The notes beneath the pieces were generated by a model. The model ran no database searches. It was not told where the DNA came from and saw only the letters and a program-made list of their open reading frames with translations. From Anderseniella sp. (GTDB taxonomy: Bacteria > Pseudomonadota > Alphaproteobacteria > Rhizobiales > Aestuariivirgaceae), in NCBI GenBank assembly GCA_028289645.1, contig JANQOK010000023.1, positions 310,001 to 374,000 of the forward strand: a DNA stretch of 64,000 nucleotides, in the 5' to 3' direction. The translations under genes were made by a program, and so were the position numbers. Shown in pieces: positions 1 through 9,396 of the stretch (the first letter of the stretch is position 1; every line of letters begins with the position of its first letter).

Positions 1-492
1 TATGAAATGGATTTGCGCACCCGCCGGCTGCGCCAGCTGACCAACACGGCAGCGATCGATACAGCGCCGTCTTATTCACAGGACGGCCGGCGAATCGTGT
101 TCGAGAGCGACCGTGACGGCGGCCAGCAGATATACGTCATGAACGCCGATGGATCAGGCCAGCAACGTATTTCGTTTGGCCAAGGACGCTATTCGACCCC
201 GGTCTGGTCGCCACGCGGCGACAACATCGCCTTCACCCGGTTTGGTGGCGGCAGATTTTCCATCGGCGTGATGCGTCCCGACGGTTCTGGTGAGAGAATA
301 TTAACCGAAGGTTTCCATAATGAAGGGCCAACATGGTCGCCAAATGGGCGGGTGATCATGTTCTTCCGGGATTCAGGAGGAGAAAGCGGGGGTGCAAAAA
401 TGTTTTCGGTGGACCTGACGGGCTACAATGAACGCCCGGTGCCGACACCGACATTTGCATCCGATCCGGCGTGGTCGCCTCTTCTCAGATAA
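1..492 (+). CDS. tolB: TolB, C-terminal part (Tol-Pal periplasmic beta-propeller); cut by window start
   Basis: The reading frame is open from the window edge, so only the last 163 or so residues are present. It consists of repeated beta-propeller blades of the TolB/WD40-like type: several copies of the pattern S-x-D-G-R/G-x-x-I-x-F followed by [10 protein letters not shown] and a W-S-P-x-G turn. TolB is a periplasmic protein that binds Pal and takes part in outer-membrane constriction at division. The pal and cpoB/ybgF genes that follow on the same strand are the normal Tol-Pal neighbours, which supports the call. The protein ends at a TGA-free TAA stop at 490-492. The N-terminal domain and signal peptide lie outside the window. 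Confidence 0.95.
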   Translation, partial: YEMDLRTRRLRQLTNTAAIDTAPSYSQDGRRIVFESDRDGGQQIYVMNADGSGQQRISFGQGRYSTPVWSPRGDNIAFTRFGGGRFSIGVMRPDGSGERILTEGFHNEGPTWSPNGRVIMFFRDSGGESGGAKMFSVDLTGYNERPVPTPTFASDPAWSPLLR

Positions 493-544
493 ACGGAAAT
501 TGAACTGCAAACTGGACAGATAATGGCTTGTATTGTCATAAATC

Positions 545-1764
545 TGCCATCACAAGGGTCAATTGGCCCGTCATCAATTCGCCGCGTTGTATTTGAGTCT
601 GGTGGGGCTGGCTTTGCAACAAGTGGTCGATAACTGGATGCCACAAGGAGTGGGATAAATGTATCGCAATACTGCAGGCCGCAAGATTGCCCTTGCGTTC
701 GTAGGGCTGCTGGTTCTGGCTGGCTGCTCGAAATCAGAGAAACCTGATCTGCTGGCACAGGGCCCCAACAGCGCAACCCAGGTTGTGCCAGGCACTGAAC
801 GGGATTTCATTGTAAATGTCGGGGACCGGGTCTATTTTCTGGTCGACCAGACCACGCTGACGCCTGAGGGCATGGAGACCCTGCGCCGCCAGGCCCAGTG
901 GCTCAACCAGTATCCGAATGTCACCATACAGGTTGAGGGCCATGCCGACGAGCGCGGCACGCGCGAGTACAACATTGCCCTGTCGGCGCGGAGGTCTACC
1001 GCGACGCGTGAGTTCCTGATATCACAGGGCGTGGCGCCGCAACGTGTCGCCACGCTTGCTTATGGCAAGGAACGCCCGGTGGCGCTTTGTGATGCGGAAA
1101 GCTGCTGGGCGCAGAACCGTCGTTCCGTGACTGCGATCACCGGTGGTGCAAAACCGCCGTCACAAGGATCGATTGGCTCTTGATGAATTTGCCATATTGC
1201 GTTTGAGTCTGGCGGGGCTGACTCTGTATTATGTGGTTGGTAACTGGATGCCACAAGGAGTGGGATAAATGTATCGCAATACTGCAGGCCGCAAGGTTGC
1301 CCTTGCATTCGTAGGGCTGCTGGTGCTGGCCGGTTGCTCGAAGTCGGAAAAACCTGATCTGCTGTCACAGGCCCCTAACAATGCTACCCAGGTTGCACCG
1401 GGTTCTGAGCGGGATTTCATCGTTAACGTCGGGGATCGCATCTATTTCCTGGTGGATCAGACGACGCTGACGCCTGAGGGCATGGAGACCCTGCGCCGCC
1501 AGGCCCAGTGGCTGGCCCAGTATCCGAATGTCACCATACAGGTTGAGGGCCACGCCGATGAGCGTGGCACCCGCGAGTATAACATCGCACTGTCGGCGCG
1601 CCGGTCCACCGCGACCCGCGAGTTCCTGATATCGCAGGGCGTGGCGCCGCAACGTGTCGCCACGCTTGCCTATGGCAAGGAACGTCCGGTGGCGCTTTGT
1701 GATGCGGAGAGCTGCTGGGCACAGAATCGGCGCGCGGTAACAGCCATAACCGGTGGCGCCTCAC
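545..1764 (+). repeat. 610-bp tandem duplication covering pal and its leader
   Basis: Bases 545-1154 and 1155-1764 align in register with a constant offset of exactly 610. The match begins about 115 bp before each pal start (TGCCATCACAAGG versus CGCCGTCACAAGG) and runs through the gene to the GGTGG(T/C)GC near 1148 and 1758. The last 20 bp before the pal start, including the ACAAGGAGTGGGATAA ribosome-binding segment, are identical. Inside the copied leader the identity is lower than in the gene, so the duplication is not fresh and the coding part is under constraint or gene conversion. Confidence 0.9.
659..1183 (+). CDS. pal: Pal, peptidoglycan-associated lipoprotein (upstream copy)
   Basis: This is an outer-membrane lipoprotein that binds peptidoglycan and TolB. 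It is 174 residues long. Residues 1-22 form a lipoprotein signal with lipobox L-A-G-C (Cys22), followed by a short linker and an OmpA-like peptidoglycan-binding domain (about 60-165). That domain carries the hallmark region V-E-G-H-A-D-E-R-G-T-R-E-Y-N and the A-x-R-R-A/S motif. A strong ribosome-binding site (AAGGAG) lies 10 bp before the ATG. It is about 94% identical to the second copy. Its last residues (KPPSQGSIGS) are not pal sequence: they are translated from the duplicated leader of copy 2, so this copy carries a foreign tail and a stop created by the duplication. It should still fold, since the OmpA domain is complete. Confidence 0.95.
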   Translation: MYRNTAGRKIALAFVGLLVLAGCSKSEKPDLLAQGPNSATQVVPGTERDFIVNVGDRVYFLVDQTTLTPEGMETLRRQAQWLNQYPNVTIQVEGHADERGTREYNIALSARRSTATREFLISQGVAPQRVATLAYGKERPVALCDAESCWAQNRRSVTAITGGAKPPSQGSIGS

Positions 1765-1772
1765 CTGGATGA
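1269..1772 (+). CDS. pal: Pal, peptidoglycan-associated lipoprotein (downstream copy)
   Basis: This second copy of the Tol-Pal lipoprotein has 167 residues. It has the same lipobox (L-A-G-C, Cys22), OmpA-like domain and start region as the copy 610 bp upstream. Differences are conservative (for example I10V, A33S, G35A, S38N, V43A, T46S, V58I, N83A and S153A), and none falls in the peptidoglycan-binding motif. It ends with the short tail GGASPG, which is probably the ancestral C terminus because the tail of the other copy derives from leader DNA. The same AAGGAG ribosome-binding site precedes it. It is followed by a 25-bp tandem repeat and a terminator, which may separate it from cpoB. Confidence 0.95.
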   Translation: MYRNTAGRKVALAFVGLLVLAGCSKSEKPDLLSQAPNNATQVAPGSERDFIVNVGDRIYFLVDQTTLTPEGMETLRRQAQWLAQYPNVTIQVEGHADERGTREYNIALSARRSTATREFLISQGVAPQRVATLAYGKERPVALCDAESCWAQNRRAVTAITGGASPG

Positions 1773-1779
1773 TGCATCA

Positions 1780-1829
1780 TGGCCGGAAGGGCCCTGGCAT
1801 TGAATGGCCGGAAGGGCCCTGGCATTGAA
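1780..1829 (+). repeat. Perfect 25-bp direct repeat, two units
   Basis: Bases 1780-1804 and 1805-1829 are identical and adjacent (unit begins TGGCCGGAAGGGCCCTGGCA). It lies directly between the pal stop and the terminator hairpin and contains the self-complementary piece GGGCCC. It is non-coding. Confidence 0.9.
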
Positions 1830-1830
1830 C

Positions 1831-1858
1831 AGCCCGCGGATACGTCCGCGGGCTTTCA
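1831..1858 (+). terminator. Hairpin terminator after pal
   Basis: A perfect 10-bp stem, AGCCCGCGGA / TCCGCGGGCT, closes a TACG tetraloop and is followed by a weak T-rich tail (TTCACT). The stem is strong but the T-run is short, so termination may be partial. This would allow some read-through into cpoB. Confidence 0.65.
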
Positions 1859-2040
1859 CTGCGTTAAGGTCAGCAACCGGCTCCTGGTCCAAGTTTGACC
1901 GGATTTTGCGGGCAAGCTGGACCGATATGAATTTGTAGCTGAGGTCCAACCCGGATTGAGAAATCAGCCGGATACCGTTACAATTCCAGTGGCTTTGGTA
2001 TCATCCAGCGGCACACAAATTTGCTTGAGGGACTGCATTC

Positions 2041-3321
2041 ATGATCAAACTGCTCAAACGCACTTTGGCGATTTCCTTGCTGGGACTGGCGGTCTTGCCG
2101 GCGGGTTCGGCATTGGCGCAATCGGATCAGTGGAATTCGCTCTATGACCGGATCATCCGGCTGGAAGCCGAGGTCCGCAGAGGCGGCGGTGTCGGCGGAG
2201 GCGGCGGCAATGGCCAGGTACAGGCCCAGCTGCAGCAGCTGTCAGCCCAGATGAATGCCATGGCGCAGCAGATCTATGACATGCAGCGCGAACTGAACCG
2301 CCTGCGTGAACTGGAGCGGCAGGGACTTCTGTTCAAAAAGAAACGGCGGCTGGCCACGGCGATTGCACCACAACAGCAGTCCGGGCAATGGGATCAGGGA
2401 CAGCTGGCACCGGCACCTAATTATGGCCGGGTCGAGCAATCGGTCGAGATTGAACGTGCGCCCTCGGCAGGCGGGCAAATTCCGCGCGGTGGACTGGCAC
2501 CGGGACCCCGGGTGCTGGGAACGCTGCACTTGAACGACAATCAGGGCGTGCCCGCAGCGCCGGCACAACCCACTTATCAGCAACCGGTCCAGCCGCTGCA
2601 GCAACAACAGTTACAGCCTCAGCGATTGCAACCGCAGGTACAGCAGCAGTGGCAGCAGAACACGACCCAGCCGCGTCAGGTCCAGGGGGTGCAATCGCAG
2701 GCCCTGCCGCCAATCGGGGGCAATCAGCAGGCCGGTGCCCAGCAGCTGCCCCAGGGACAGCCGCGCTACCAGCTTCAGCAAGGCCCGCAGGCCTACAGGC
2801 CCGAACCTGTGCAGGAACCGACCTTTGATGCCCAGGGACGGCCGTCTCTGGCACCTGAAAAAGTGGAAACCGCGCTGCTTGACGGCACTGCCGGCGGCAG
2901 CGACCTGAGCGCCGGATCAGGCGGCAGTCTGTCTGCAACCAATCCGGACAGCCTGTTCAAGCAGGCTCAGTCCAGTTACCGGTCACGGGATTTCTCCGGC
3001 GCAGTTTCGGGATTTCGCACATTTGTGACCCGGCACCGGCAACATGAACTGGCTGATGATGCCCAGTTCCTGCTCGGTGAGGCCTATTATGCGCAAGGCA
3101 GCTGGAAGCAGGCCGCCCAGTCATATCTGGCGGGTTACCAGAACTTCCCCAAGAGCGACAAGCGCGGTTCGAATTTGCTGAAGCTGGGCATGTCGCTGCA
3201 CAAGCTGGGGCAGAAAAAGAAGGCCTGTTCGACGTTTGCCGAGGTCAACAAGAAGTTCGGCAAGCAGGCTTCGCTGCGCAACAAGTCGCTCAAGGAAATG
3301 CAGCGTGCCGGGTGCGGCTGA
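2041..3321 (+). CDS. cpoB: CpoB/YbgF, Tol-Pal-associated periplasmic coordinator
   Basis: This periplasmic protein of the Tol-Pal system coordinates outer-membrane constriction with peptidoglycan synthesis. It has 426 residues. The order is a signal peptide with cleavage after A-L-A (about residue 26), an N-terminal coiled-coil trimerisation region including a Gly-rich stretch (about 40-110), a very long Gln/Pro-rich linker (about 115-290), and C-terminal tetratricopeptide repeats (about 300-425: D-S-L-F-K-Q-A, A-D-D-A-Q-F-L-L-G-E-A-Y-Y, L-K-L-G-M-S-L). The linker makes the protein clearly longer than the E. coli form (about 260 residues). Its position after pal is the conserved one. The start is supported by TTGAGGGA about 8 bp upstream. 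Confidence 0.93.
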   Translation: MIKLLKRTLAISLLGLAVLPAGSALAQSDQWNSLYDRIIRLEAEVRRGGGVGGGGGNGQVQAQLQQLSAQMNAMAQQIYDMQRELNRLRELERQGLLFKKKRRLATAIAPQQQSGQWDQGQLAPAPNYGRVEQSVEIERAPSAGGQIPRGGLAPGPRVLGTLHLNDNQGVPAAPAQPTYQQPVQPLQQQQLQPQRLQPQVQQQWQQNTTQPRQVQGVQSQALPPIGGNQQAGAQQLPQGQPRYQLQQGPQAYRPEPVQEPTFDAQGRPSLAPEKVETALLDGTAGGSDLSAGSGGSLSATNPDSLFKQAQSSYRSRDFSGAVSGFRTFVTRHRQHELADDAQFLLGEAYYAQGSWKQAAQSYLAGYQNFPKSDKRGSNLLKLGMSLHKLGQKKKACSTFAEVNKKFGKQASLRNKSLKEMQRAGCG

Positions 3322-3324
3322 TAA

Positions 3325-4620
3325 ATGGCTCCGGACCACGGGGGCATTGACGATCACGAAGCAGCGGCACTGTTCTCCCGGCACCTGACAGGCCATGCCG
3401 GGCTGGTTCTTGCCGTTTCCGGCGGCTCCGATTCAATGGCGCTCATGCAGATGATTGCGCGCTGGAACCGATCGCTGCAGTCAGACGCGCGCGCCAACCT
3501 GCATGTTGTAACTGTGGATCATGGTCTGCGGCCGGCATCGGCCGGGGAGGCGGATTTCGTGGTTCGGGAAGCCGCCGCGCTGGGTTTGACGGCCGATAAA
3601 TTGCGGTGGGATGGGCCACACCCGAAAACCGGTGTGCCGGCCGCTGCGCGCGCCGCGCGGTACCGGCTCATGGCCGAGGTTTGCCGGCCGCGCGGCGCAG
3701 CACTTGTAACCGCACATACGGCTGATGATCAGGCTGAGACAATGGTTATGGCGCTGGCCAGAGGGGCCGGTGTCGACGGGCTCTCGGCCATGCAATCCAG
3801 AACGCAGTTGAACGGAGCCACCATCGTGCGCCCATTCCTGGAGGTTTCCCGCGCCCGATTGCGCGCAACGCTGGCCCAATCGGGTGCTGACTGGGTAGAG
3901 GATCCGACAAATCATGACACCGCCTATGAACGGGTGCGGGTGCGTAAGGTTCTCAGCCTGCTGGAAGGCGAGGGCGTGGGCCGCAGCGCCCTGGCCCGGT
4001 CATCGCGGCGTTTGTCGCGGGCGCGGGCCGCTCTGGCACATGCCGCCGACGCGCTGGCACTGGATGCGGTGGTTCACGAAGGGGCCGGGTTTGCGCGCGT
4101 GCTGCGGGAGCCGTTCCTGCAGGCGCCGGACGAGATTCAGCTGCGTTGCCTGCTGGCGACCGCCGGGGCTTATGGCGGAGGCATGGTTCAGAGCCTGTCG
4201 GGTGCGGAAGCGCTGCTTGACTGGATGCAGTCTGGAGCAGGGAGAGCCAGGACCTTTGCCGGATGCCGGATCGTGCGCCGGTCTGCCGAGTTTGTTGTCG
4301 GGCGAGAAAGCGAGCGGGTCGATGAAACGCCTGTACGACTTGAACCGGGACAGCGGGTTGCCGAATGGGATCGGCGCTATCACATCACGGTCGGCAGACA
4401 TGCCCGTCCTGGCGAGTTGATGGTGTTGCGTGATGTTCAGAGAGACCTGCTGCCGGACAGGCCGGCGAGCGTGCCGGACTTTGTGTGGCAGGGACTTCCG
4501 GCGGTCATAGCTACCGGAAACGAAGTGATCCTGCCGGCTGACGGCATGCCCTGGGGTTCAACCGGCCAACAAAATGTCGTGTTCGACCTCATTGCAGGCC
4601 CGAAAACGGCTCAAAGTTAA
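3325..4620 (+). CDS. tilS: tRNA(Ile)-lysidine synthase
   Basis: TilS attaches lysine to C34 of the CAU-anticodon tRNA-Ile so that it reads AUA. The protein has 431 residues. It has the PP-loop ATPase motif S-G-G-S-D-S at residues 32-37, the A-H-T-A-D-D-Q-A-E-T segment (about 132-141) and the E-D-P-T-N motif typical of TilS, followed by the C-terminal substrate-binding part. The start is only 3 bp after the cpoB stop, implying co-transcription. In many alphaproteobacteria tilS and ftsH follow tol-pal, as here. The start codon context has no strong ribosome-binding site, consistent with translational coupling. Confidence 0.93.
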   Translation: MAPDHGGIDDHEAAALFSRHLTGHAGLVLAVSGGSDSMALMQMIARWNRSLQSDARANLHVVTVDHGLRPASAGEADFVVREAAALGLTADKLRWDGPHPKTGVPAAARAARYRLMAEVCRPRGAALVTAHTADDQAETMVMALARGAGVDGLSAMQSRTQLNGATIVRPFLEVSRARLRATLAQSGADWVEDPTNHDTAYERVRVRKVLSLLEGEGVGRSALARSSRRLSRARAALAHAADALALDAVVHEGAGFARVLREPFLQAPDEIQLRCLLATAGAYGGGMVQSLSGAEALLDWMQSGAGRARTFAGCRIVRRSAEFVVGRESERVDETPVRLEPGQRVAEWDRRYHITVGRHARPGELMVLRDVQRDLLPDRPASVPDFVWQGLPAVIATGNEVILPADGMPWGSTGQQNVVFDLIAGPKTAQS

Positions 4621-4763
4621 TTATTCTGACTAACGCCAGTACCCATTAATCTTGGCAAAGGATAAAGACGTACCTATGTTAGGTCTAACCGAGAGTTTCT
4701 ATCTGGGTGGCGCTGCTGTCGCAGGTCGCCATCCTGACACATTCCTGAAAGGATGTAGCGCCC

Positions 4764-6683
4764 GTGGGTAACTTCCGCAACTTCGCCGTGTGGGTGATCA
4801 TTGCGATGCTTTTGTTCGCTTTGTTCAACCTGTTTCAACAACCCGGCGGCTCAACCCGCGCCGACACACTGAGCTATTCGGAATTCATCGCAAAGGTGGA
4901 GGCCGGAGCGGTTCGTGATGTCACCATCGCCGGTGACCAGATAACCGGCAAGCTGAATGACGGCAAGGCATTCGAGACCGTTGCGCCGAATGATCCCACT
5001 CTGGTCACGACGCTCAGCGAAAAGGGTGTGAACATCAGCGCCCAGCCGGCCAACAGCGAAGGCGCTTTCCCCGGCATGTTGCTGTCATGGTTCCCGATAT
5101 TGCTGATGATTGCCGTTTGGATCTTCTTCATGCGCCAGATGCAGGCCGGTTCCGGCAAGGCAATGGGCTTTGGCAAGTCAAAGGCCAAACTGCTGACTGA
5201 GCGCCACGGCCGGGTCATGTTTGAGGACGTGGCAGGCGTGGATGAAGCCAAGGAGGACCTCGAAGAGGTTGTCGAGTTCCTTCGTGACCCGCACAAATTC
5301 CAGCGTCTGGGCGGCAAGATTCCCAAAGGCGCCCTGCTGGTCGGCCCGCCCGGTACCGGCAAGACACTGCTGGCGCGTGCCGTTGCCGGCGAAGCCAATG
5401 TGCCGTTCTTCACCATCTCGGGCTCGGACTTTGTCGAAATGTTCGTTGGTGTCGGCGCCAGCCGCGTCCGCGACATGTTCGAACAGGCCAAGAAAAACGC
5501 CCCCTGCATCATCTTTATTGACGAGATTGACGCGGTCGGCCGTCACCGTGGTGCGGGCCTTGGCGGTGGCAATGACGAGCGCGAACAGACGCTGAACCAA
5601 TTGCTTGTCGAGATGGACGGCTTTGAAGCCAACGAAGGCGTCATCCTGGTCGCGGCAACCAACCGTCCGGATGTTTTGGATCCGGCACTGCTGCGTCCAG
5701 GCCGTTTTGACCGGCAGATCGTGGTGCCAAATCCGGATGTGAAGGGCCGCGAAAAAATCCTGAAGGTGCACATGCGCAACGTGCCGTTGGCGCCGGATGT
5801 GAACGCCAAGACGATTGCACGTGGCACGCCCGGCTTTTCCGGTGCTGATCTGGCCAACCTGGTCAACGAGGCAGCCCTGCTGGCCGCCCGGCGCTCACGC
5901 CGGCTGGTAACGCAGTCCGACTTCGAAGACGCCAAGGACAAGGTGATGATGGGGGCGGAGCGCCGCTCCATGGCCATGAACGAGGAAGAAAAACGCCTCA
6001 CTGCCTATCATGAAGGCGGTCACGCCATCGTGGCGATGAACGTGCCGGCGGCAGACCCGGTCCACAAGGCAACCATCATTCCGCGCGGCCGGGCGCTGGG
6101 CATGGTCATGCAGTTACCTGAAGGCGACCGCTATTCAATGAAGTTCAAGCAGATGACGTCCCGCCTGGCCATCATGATGGGAGGACGCGTGGCCGAGGAG
6201 CTGACCTTCGGTGCGGAAAACGTGACTTCCGGCGCCCAGTCCGACATTGACCAGGCCACCAAGCTGGCCCGGGCGATGATTACCCAGTGGGGTTACTCGA
6301 AAGAGCTCGGCATGGTGTCATACGGCGACAATCAGGAAGAGGTGTTCCTTGGACACTCAGTCGCCAGAACCCAGAACGTGTCTGAAGAAACGGCGCGCAA
6401 GATCGATGCTGAGATCAAGCGACTGGTGGATGACGGTTACAAGACGGCGCGCACGATCCTGACCAAGAAGAAGAAGGATCTCGAAGCCCTGGCACAGGGC
6501 CTGCTTGAATACGAAACCCTGACAGGTGACGAAATCACCGAATTGCTCAAGGGCAATCCGCCGTCGCGTGATGACGACGACAACGCCAAGCCCAAGGCTA
6601 AGCCCGGATCATCGGTGCCGGTCACCAAGAAGAAAAAGGGTGATGAAGGTTCAGGCGAGCTTGAGCCGCAACCGCAAACCTGA
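4764..6683 (+). CDS. ftsH: FtsH, ATP-dependent zinc metalloprotease
   Basis: FtsH is a membrane-anchored AAA+ protease for quality control and for turnover of regulators such as RpoH, whose gene is also in this window. It has 639 residues. There is a transmembrane segment at about 7-23, a periplasmic loop, a second transmembrane segment at about 105-123, Walker A G-P-P-G-T-G-K-T at 194-201, Walker B I-I-F-I-D-E-I-D, the second region of homology (A-T-N-R-P-D-V-L-D) and the zinc site H-E-G-G-H at about 416-420. The tail is Lys-rich. It starts with GTG, preceded by GAAAGGA. Confidence 0.97.
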   Translation: MGNFRNFAVWVIIAMLLFALFNLFQQPGGSTRADTLSYSEFIAKVEAGAVRDVTIAGDQITGKLNDGKAFETVAPNDPTLVTTLSEKGVNISAQPANSEGAFPGMLLSWFPILLMIAVWIFFMRQMQAGSGKAMGFGKSKAKLLTERHGRVMFEDVAGVDEAKEDLEEVVEFLRDPHKFQRLGGKIPKGALLVGPPGTGKTLLARAVAGEANVPFFTISGSDFVEMFVGVGASRVRDMFEQAKKNAPCIIFIDEIDAVGRHRGAGLGGGNDEREQTLNQLLVEMDGFEANEGVILVAATNRPDVLDPALLRPGRFDRQIVVPNPDVKGREKILKVHMRNVPLAPDVNAKTIARGTPGFSGADLANLVNEAALLAARRSRRLVTQSDFEDAKDKVMMGAERRSMAMNEEEKRLTAYHEGGHAIVAMNVPAADPVHKATIIPRGRALGMVMQLPEGDRYSMKFKQMTSRLAIMMGGRVAEELTFGAENVTSGAQSDIDQATKLARAMITQWGYSKELGMVSYGDNQEEVFLGHSVARTQNVSEETARKIDAEIKRLVDDGYKTARTILTKKKKDLEALAQGLLEYETLTGDEITELLKGNPPSRDDDDNAKPKAKPGSSVPVTKKKKGDEGSGELEPQPQT

Positions 6684-6703
6684 CTTGTCGGCAGACGCTG
6701 CAG

Positions 6704-6744
6704 CGGCCGGATGTTCCCACTGGGAAGGTCCGGCCGAACTTTTT
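6704..6744 (+). terminator. Rho-independent terminator after ftsH
   Basis: An outer stem CGGCCGGA / TCCGGCCG (6704-6711, 6729-6736) encloses an inner TTCCC-ACT-GGGAA stem and is followed by TTTTT at 6740-6744. It is a classic intrinsic terminator 20 bp after the ftsH stop. Confidence 0.85.
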
Positions 6745-6794
6745 AGGCTAGATATCAATTTCAATGCATTTAGCGCCGGGAGGCGGTTGTCCAG

Positions 6795-7850
6795 ATGACC
6801 AGTTTGTATATCCGCCCGTCAGGGTTGGTGTATGGCCCGGATGCGGCATTGGCGATTGAGGCAGGTGCGGGACTGCCGCTGGCCGGGGGCCGGGTTTGCT
6901 GGACCATGGCGATGGTCAGTGAAGATCGCGGTGCGAGCTGGACACCGCGCAAGACAGCGGCGCTTAAGGCGTCGCGCGACGCGGAAGTTGCAGACTGGGT
7001 CAGCCGGTTGAGCGCAGCCCGTGGTCCCGTTGCCGGGCTTGCGATGGATGCATGCCACATCATGGGCATAGTCAATACCACACCTGACAGTTTTTCCGAC
7101 GGAGGCGTCAATCAGGACGCCAATACCGCGATTGAGAATGCCAGGACCATGGCCAGGGACGGAGCGGCGCTGCTGGATGTCGGCGGCGAGTCCACCCGTC
7201 CAGGTTCAGACCCCGTCGATGAGACAGAGGAGTGGCGCCGCATTGAACCGGTCGTTACCGCGCTTGTCGGGGACGGGCTGAAAGTGTCCTGTGACACCCG
7301 CAAGGCGGCGATCATGCAGAAGGTGACGCAGGTTGGCGTTGCGATGATAAACGATGTCAGCGCGCTGACCTATGACAGCGATGCCGTGGAGGCCACCGTG
7401 GCCTCGGGCCTGCCGGTGTGCCTGATGCATGCGCAGGGTGACCCCAAGACCATGCAGCAGAACCCGGAGTACAACAATGTCGTGCTGGATGTTTATGACT
7501 GGCTGCGGCGGCGCATTGATGCGGTTGCCGGGGCGGGCATCCCACGTCATCTGATTGTTGCCGACCCGGGCATCGGGTTCGGCAAGACCTTCGACCATAA
7601 CCTTGAGCTTCTGGCCGGCCTGACGCTATTTCACGGTCTCGGCGTGCCGGTTATGCTGGGTGCATCCCGCAAGGGATTTATCGGATCGGTAACCGGTGAG
7701 AAAGTTGCTGCCAGGCGGCAGACAGGTTCTGCCGCTGCCGCCTTGCTCGGTGCCATGTCCGGTGTGCAGTTTGTGCGTGTGCACGATGTGCCGGCAACAC
7801 GACACGCCCTGAGCATGTGGCAGGCGACAACCGCCCAGCATCCAGATTGA
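6795..7850 (+). CDS. folP: Dihydropteroate synthase
   Basis: FolP condenses 6-hydroxymethyl-7,8-dihydropterin pyrophosphate with p-aminobenzoate in folate synthesis. Motifs of the TIM barrel are present: M-G-I-V-N-T-T-P-D-S-F-S-D-G-G (near residue 92), E-S-T-R-P-G-S, M-I-N-D-V-S-A, L-G-A-S-R-K-G-F-I-G and R-V-H-D-V. The protein is 351 residues, longer than the usual 270-290, because about 85 residues precede the first barrel motif. This extension is part of the same open frame, and no better internal start is visible. glmM follows within 82 bp, a conserved folP-glmM arrangement. Confidence 0.95.
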   Translation: MTSLYIRPSGLVYGPDAALAIEAGAGLPLAGGRVCWTMAMVSEDRGASWTPRKTAALKASRDAEVADWVSRLSAARGPVAGLAMDACHIMGIVNTTPDSFSDGGVNQDANTAIENARTMARDGAALLDVGGESTRPGSDPVDETEEWRRIEPVVTALVGDGLKVSCDTRKAAIMQKVTQVGVAMINDVSALTYDSDAVEATVASGLPVCLMHAQGDPKTMQQNPEYNNVVLDVYDWLRRRIDAVAGAGIPRHLIVADPGIGFGKTFDHNLELLAGLTLFHGLGVPVMLGASRKGFIGSVTGEKVAARRQTGSAAAALLGAMSGVQFVRVHDVPATRHALSMWQATTAQHPD

Positions 7851-7931
7851 TGACGGTTAACGCTTTGTTTAGGATTTGGGCGAAGTTTGGAGACATTGGA
7901 TCTGATGCGGAAATCCGGTGGGGATTGTTGA

Positions 7932-9278
7932 ATGGACAAGGAATTTTTCGGTACTGACGGCGTACGGGGCAAGGCCAACAGTTATCCGATGCGCGCGGAC
8001 GTGGTGTTGAAGATCGGCATGGCGGCCGGCGCCCTGTACAGGCGCGGCAACCACCGGCATCGCGTGGTGATCGGCAAGGACACCCGTCTGTCCGGTTATA
8101 TGGTGGAACAGGCCCTCACTGCCGGATTCCTGTCTACCGGTATGGACGTGTTTCTGTTCGGGCCGGTTCCGACACCGGCGGTGGCCATGCTGACCCGGTC
8201 AATGCGGGCAGATCTCGGGGTCATGCTGTCGGCATCGCACAACCCGTACCACGACAACGGAATCAAGATATTCGGGCCGGACGGATACAAGCTTTCCGAT
8301 GACCAGGAGAATGAAATTCAGAAACTGGTGCTGGCGCCCGACACGATTTCGCTGGCGGCGTCGGAACACATCGGGCGAGCCAAGCGTATAGAAGATGCCC
8401 AGGCCCGATACATCGAGTTTGTCAAAGGCTCTTTTCCGAAGGACCTGACGCTCGACGGCCTGCGTATCGTCGTCGACTGTGCCAATGGCGCGTCCTACCA
8501 GGTCGCCCCGACTGCCTTGTGGGAACTGGGAGCCGAAGTGATTCCCGTCAGCGTTGAACCGAACGGGTTCAATATCAACGATGAGTGCGGTTCGACCCAT
8601 CCGCAAAAAGTGGCCGAGCAGGTCAAGAAAATGCGTGCTGATATCGGCATTTCGCTGGACGGTGATGCGGATCGCTGCATTCTGGTTGACGAAAACGGCA
8701 ACGTCATCGACGGCGATCAGGTGATGGCGCTGATTGCGACCTCCTGGCACAAGCAGGGATTGCTGCGCGGAGACGGGCTGGTTGCGACTGTCATGTCCAA
8801 CCTGGGCCTTGAACGCCTGATGGCGTCGCACAAACTGGCGCTTGAGCGCACCCGGGTGGGAGACCGCTATGTGGTGGAACGCATGCGTTCAGGCGGCTTC
8901 AACGTCGGCGGAGAGCAATCGGGTCATGTTGTGCTGTCGGACTTCAATACGACCGGAGACGGGCTGGTTGCCGCGCTGCAGGTGCTGGCGGTGCTGGTGC
9001 AGAACGGCGGCTCGGTGAGCGACGCCTGCCGAATGTTCGATCCGGTTCCGCAAGTGCTGAAAAATGTCCGCTACGGCGCAGGCAAGCCGCTCGACCAGGA
9101 TCCGGTCAAGAAGGCGATTGCCGCGGCAGAGGAAAAGCTCGGCACTTCAGGCAGGCTGGTCATTCGAAAATCCGGCACCGAACCGCTGATCCGCGTCATG
9201 GCGGAAGGCGACAATGCCGACATGGTGACTTCGGTCGTGGACGATATTGTCGCCGAAGTGCAGCGTCACGCCGCCTGA
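7932..9278 (+). CDS. glmM: Phosphoglucosamine mutase
   Basis: GlmM converts glucosamine-6-phosphate to glucosamine-1-phosphate for UDP-GlcNAc and cell-wall synthesis. It has 448 residues, the usual length. It shows the N-terminal F-G-T-D-G-V-R-G motif, the phosphoserine loop S-A-S-H-N-P near residue 100, the metal loop D-G-D-A-D-R-C, the sugar-binding G-G-E-Q-S-G-H and the phosphate-binding [11 protein letters not shown]. It is co-directional with and close to folP. A near-match to the CtrA box (TTAA-N7-TTTA, 7857-7871) lies upstream, but with one half mismatched it is not counted as a site. Confidence 0.97.
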   Translation: MDKEFFGTDGVRGKANSYPMRADVVLKIGMAAGALYRRGNHRHRVVIGKDTRLSGYMVEQALTAGFLSTGMDVFLFGPVPTPAVAMLTRSMRADLGVMLSASHNPYHDNGIKIFGPDGYKLSDDQENEIQKLVLAPDTISLAASEHIGRAKRIEDAQARYIEFVKGSFPKDLTLDGLRIVVDCANGASYQVAPTALWELGAEVIPVSVEPNGFNINDECGSTHPQKVAEQVKKMRADIGISLDGDADRCILVDENGNVIDGDQVMALIATSWHKQGLLRGDGLVATVMSNLGLERLMASHKLALERTRVGDRYVVERMRSGGFNVGGEQSGHVVLSDFNTTGDGLVAALQVLAVLVQNGGSVSDACRMFDPVPQVLKNVRYGAGKPLDQDPVKKAIAAAEEKLGTSGRLVIRKSGTEPLIRVMAEGDNADMVTSVVDDIVAEVQRHAA

Positions 9279-9332
9279 CCGCAGGCTTCCAAGACAGCAG
9301 AGAATTCGCTCATTGCCCCGTATGACTGCCGC

Positions 9333-9368
9333 AAAACCCCGGTTTTGTGCGCATGTGCAGGGTTTTTT
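9333..9368 (+). terminator. Terminator after glmM
   Basis: Stem AAAACCC (9333-9339) pairs with GGGTTTT (9360-9366), ending in a run of six T. A shorter nested AAAACC/GGTTTT pairing is also possible. It lies 55 bp after the glmM stop. Confidence 0.7.
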
Positions 9369-9396
9369 GTCGCCTGCGAAAAAACTGCAAACATGC

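Noticed and set aside
7857-7871. CtrA box before glmM (TTAA-N7-TTTA)
   Set aside because: One half-site mismatched; such near-matches are frequent by chance.
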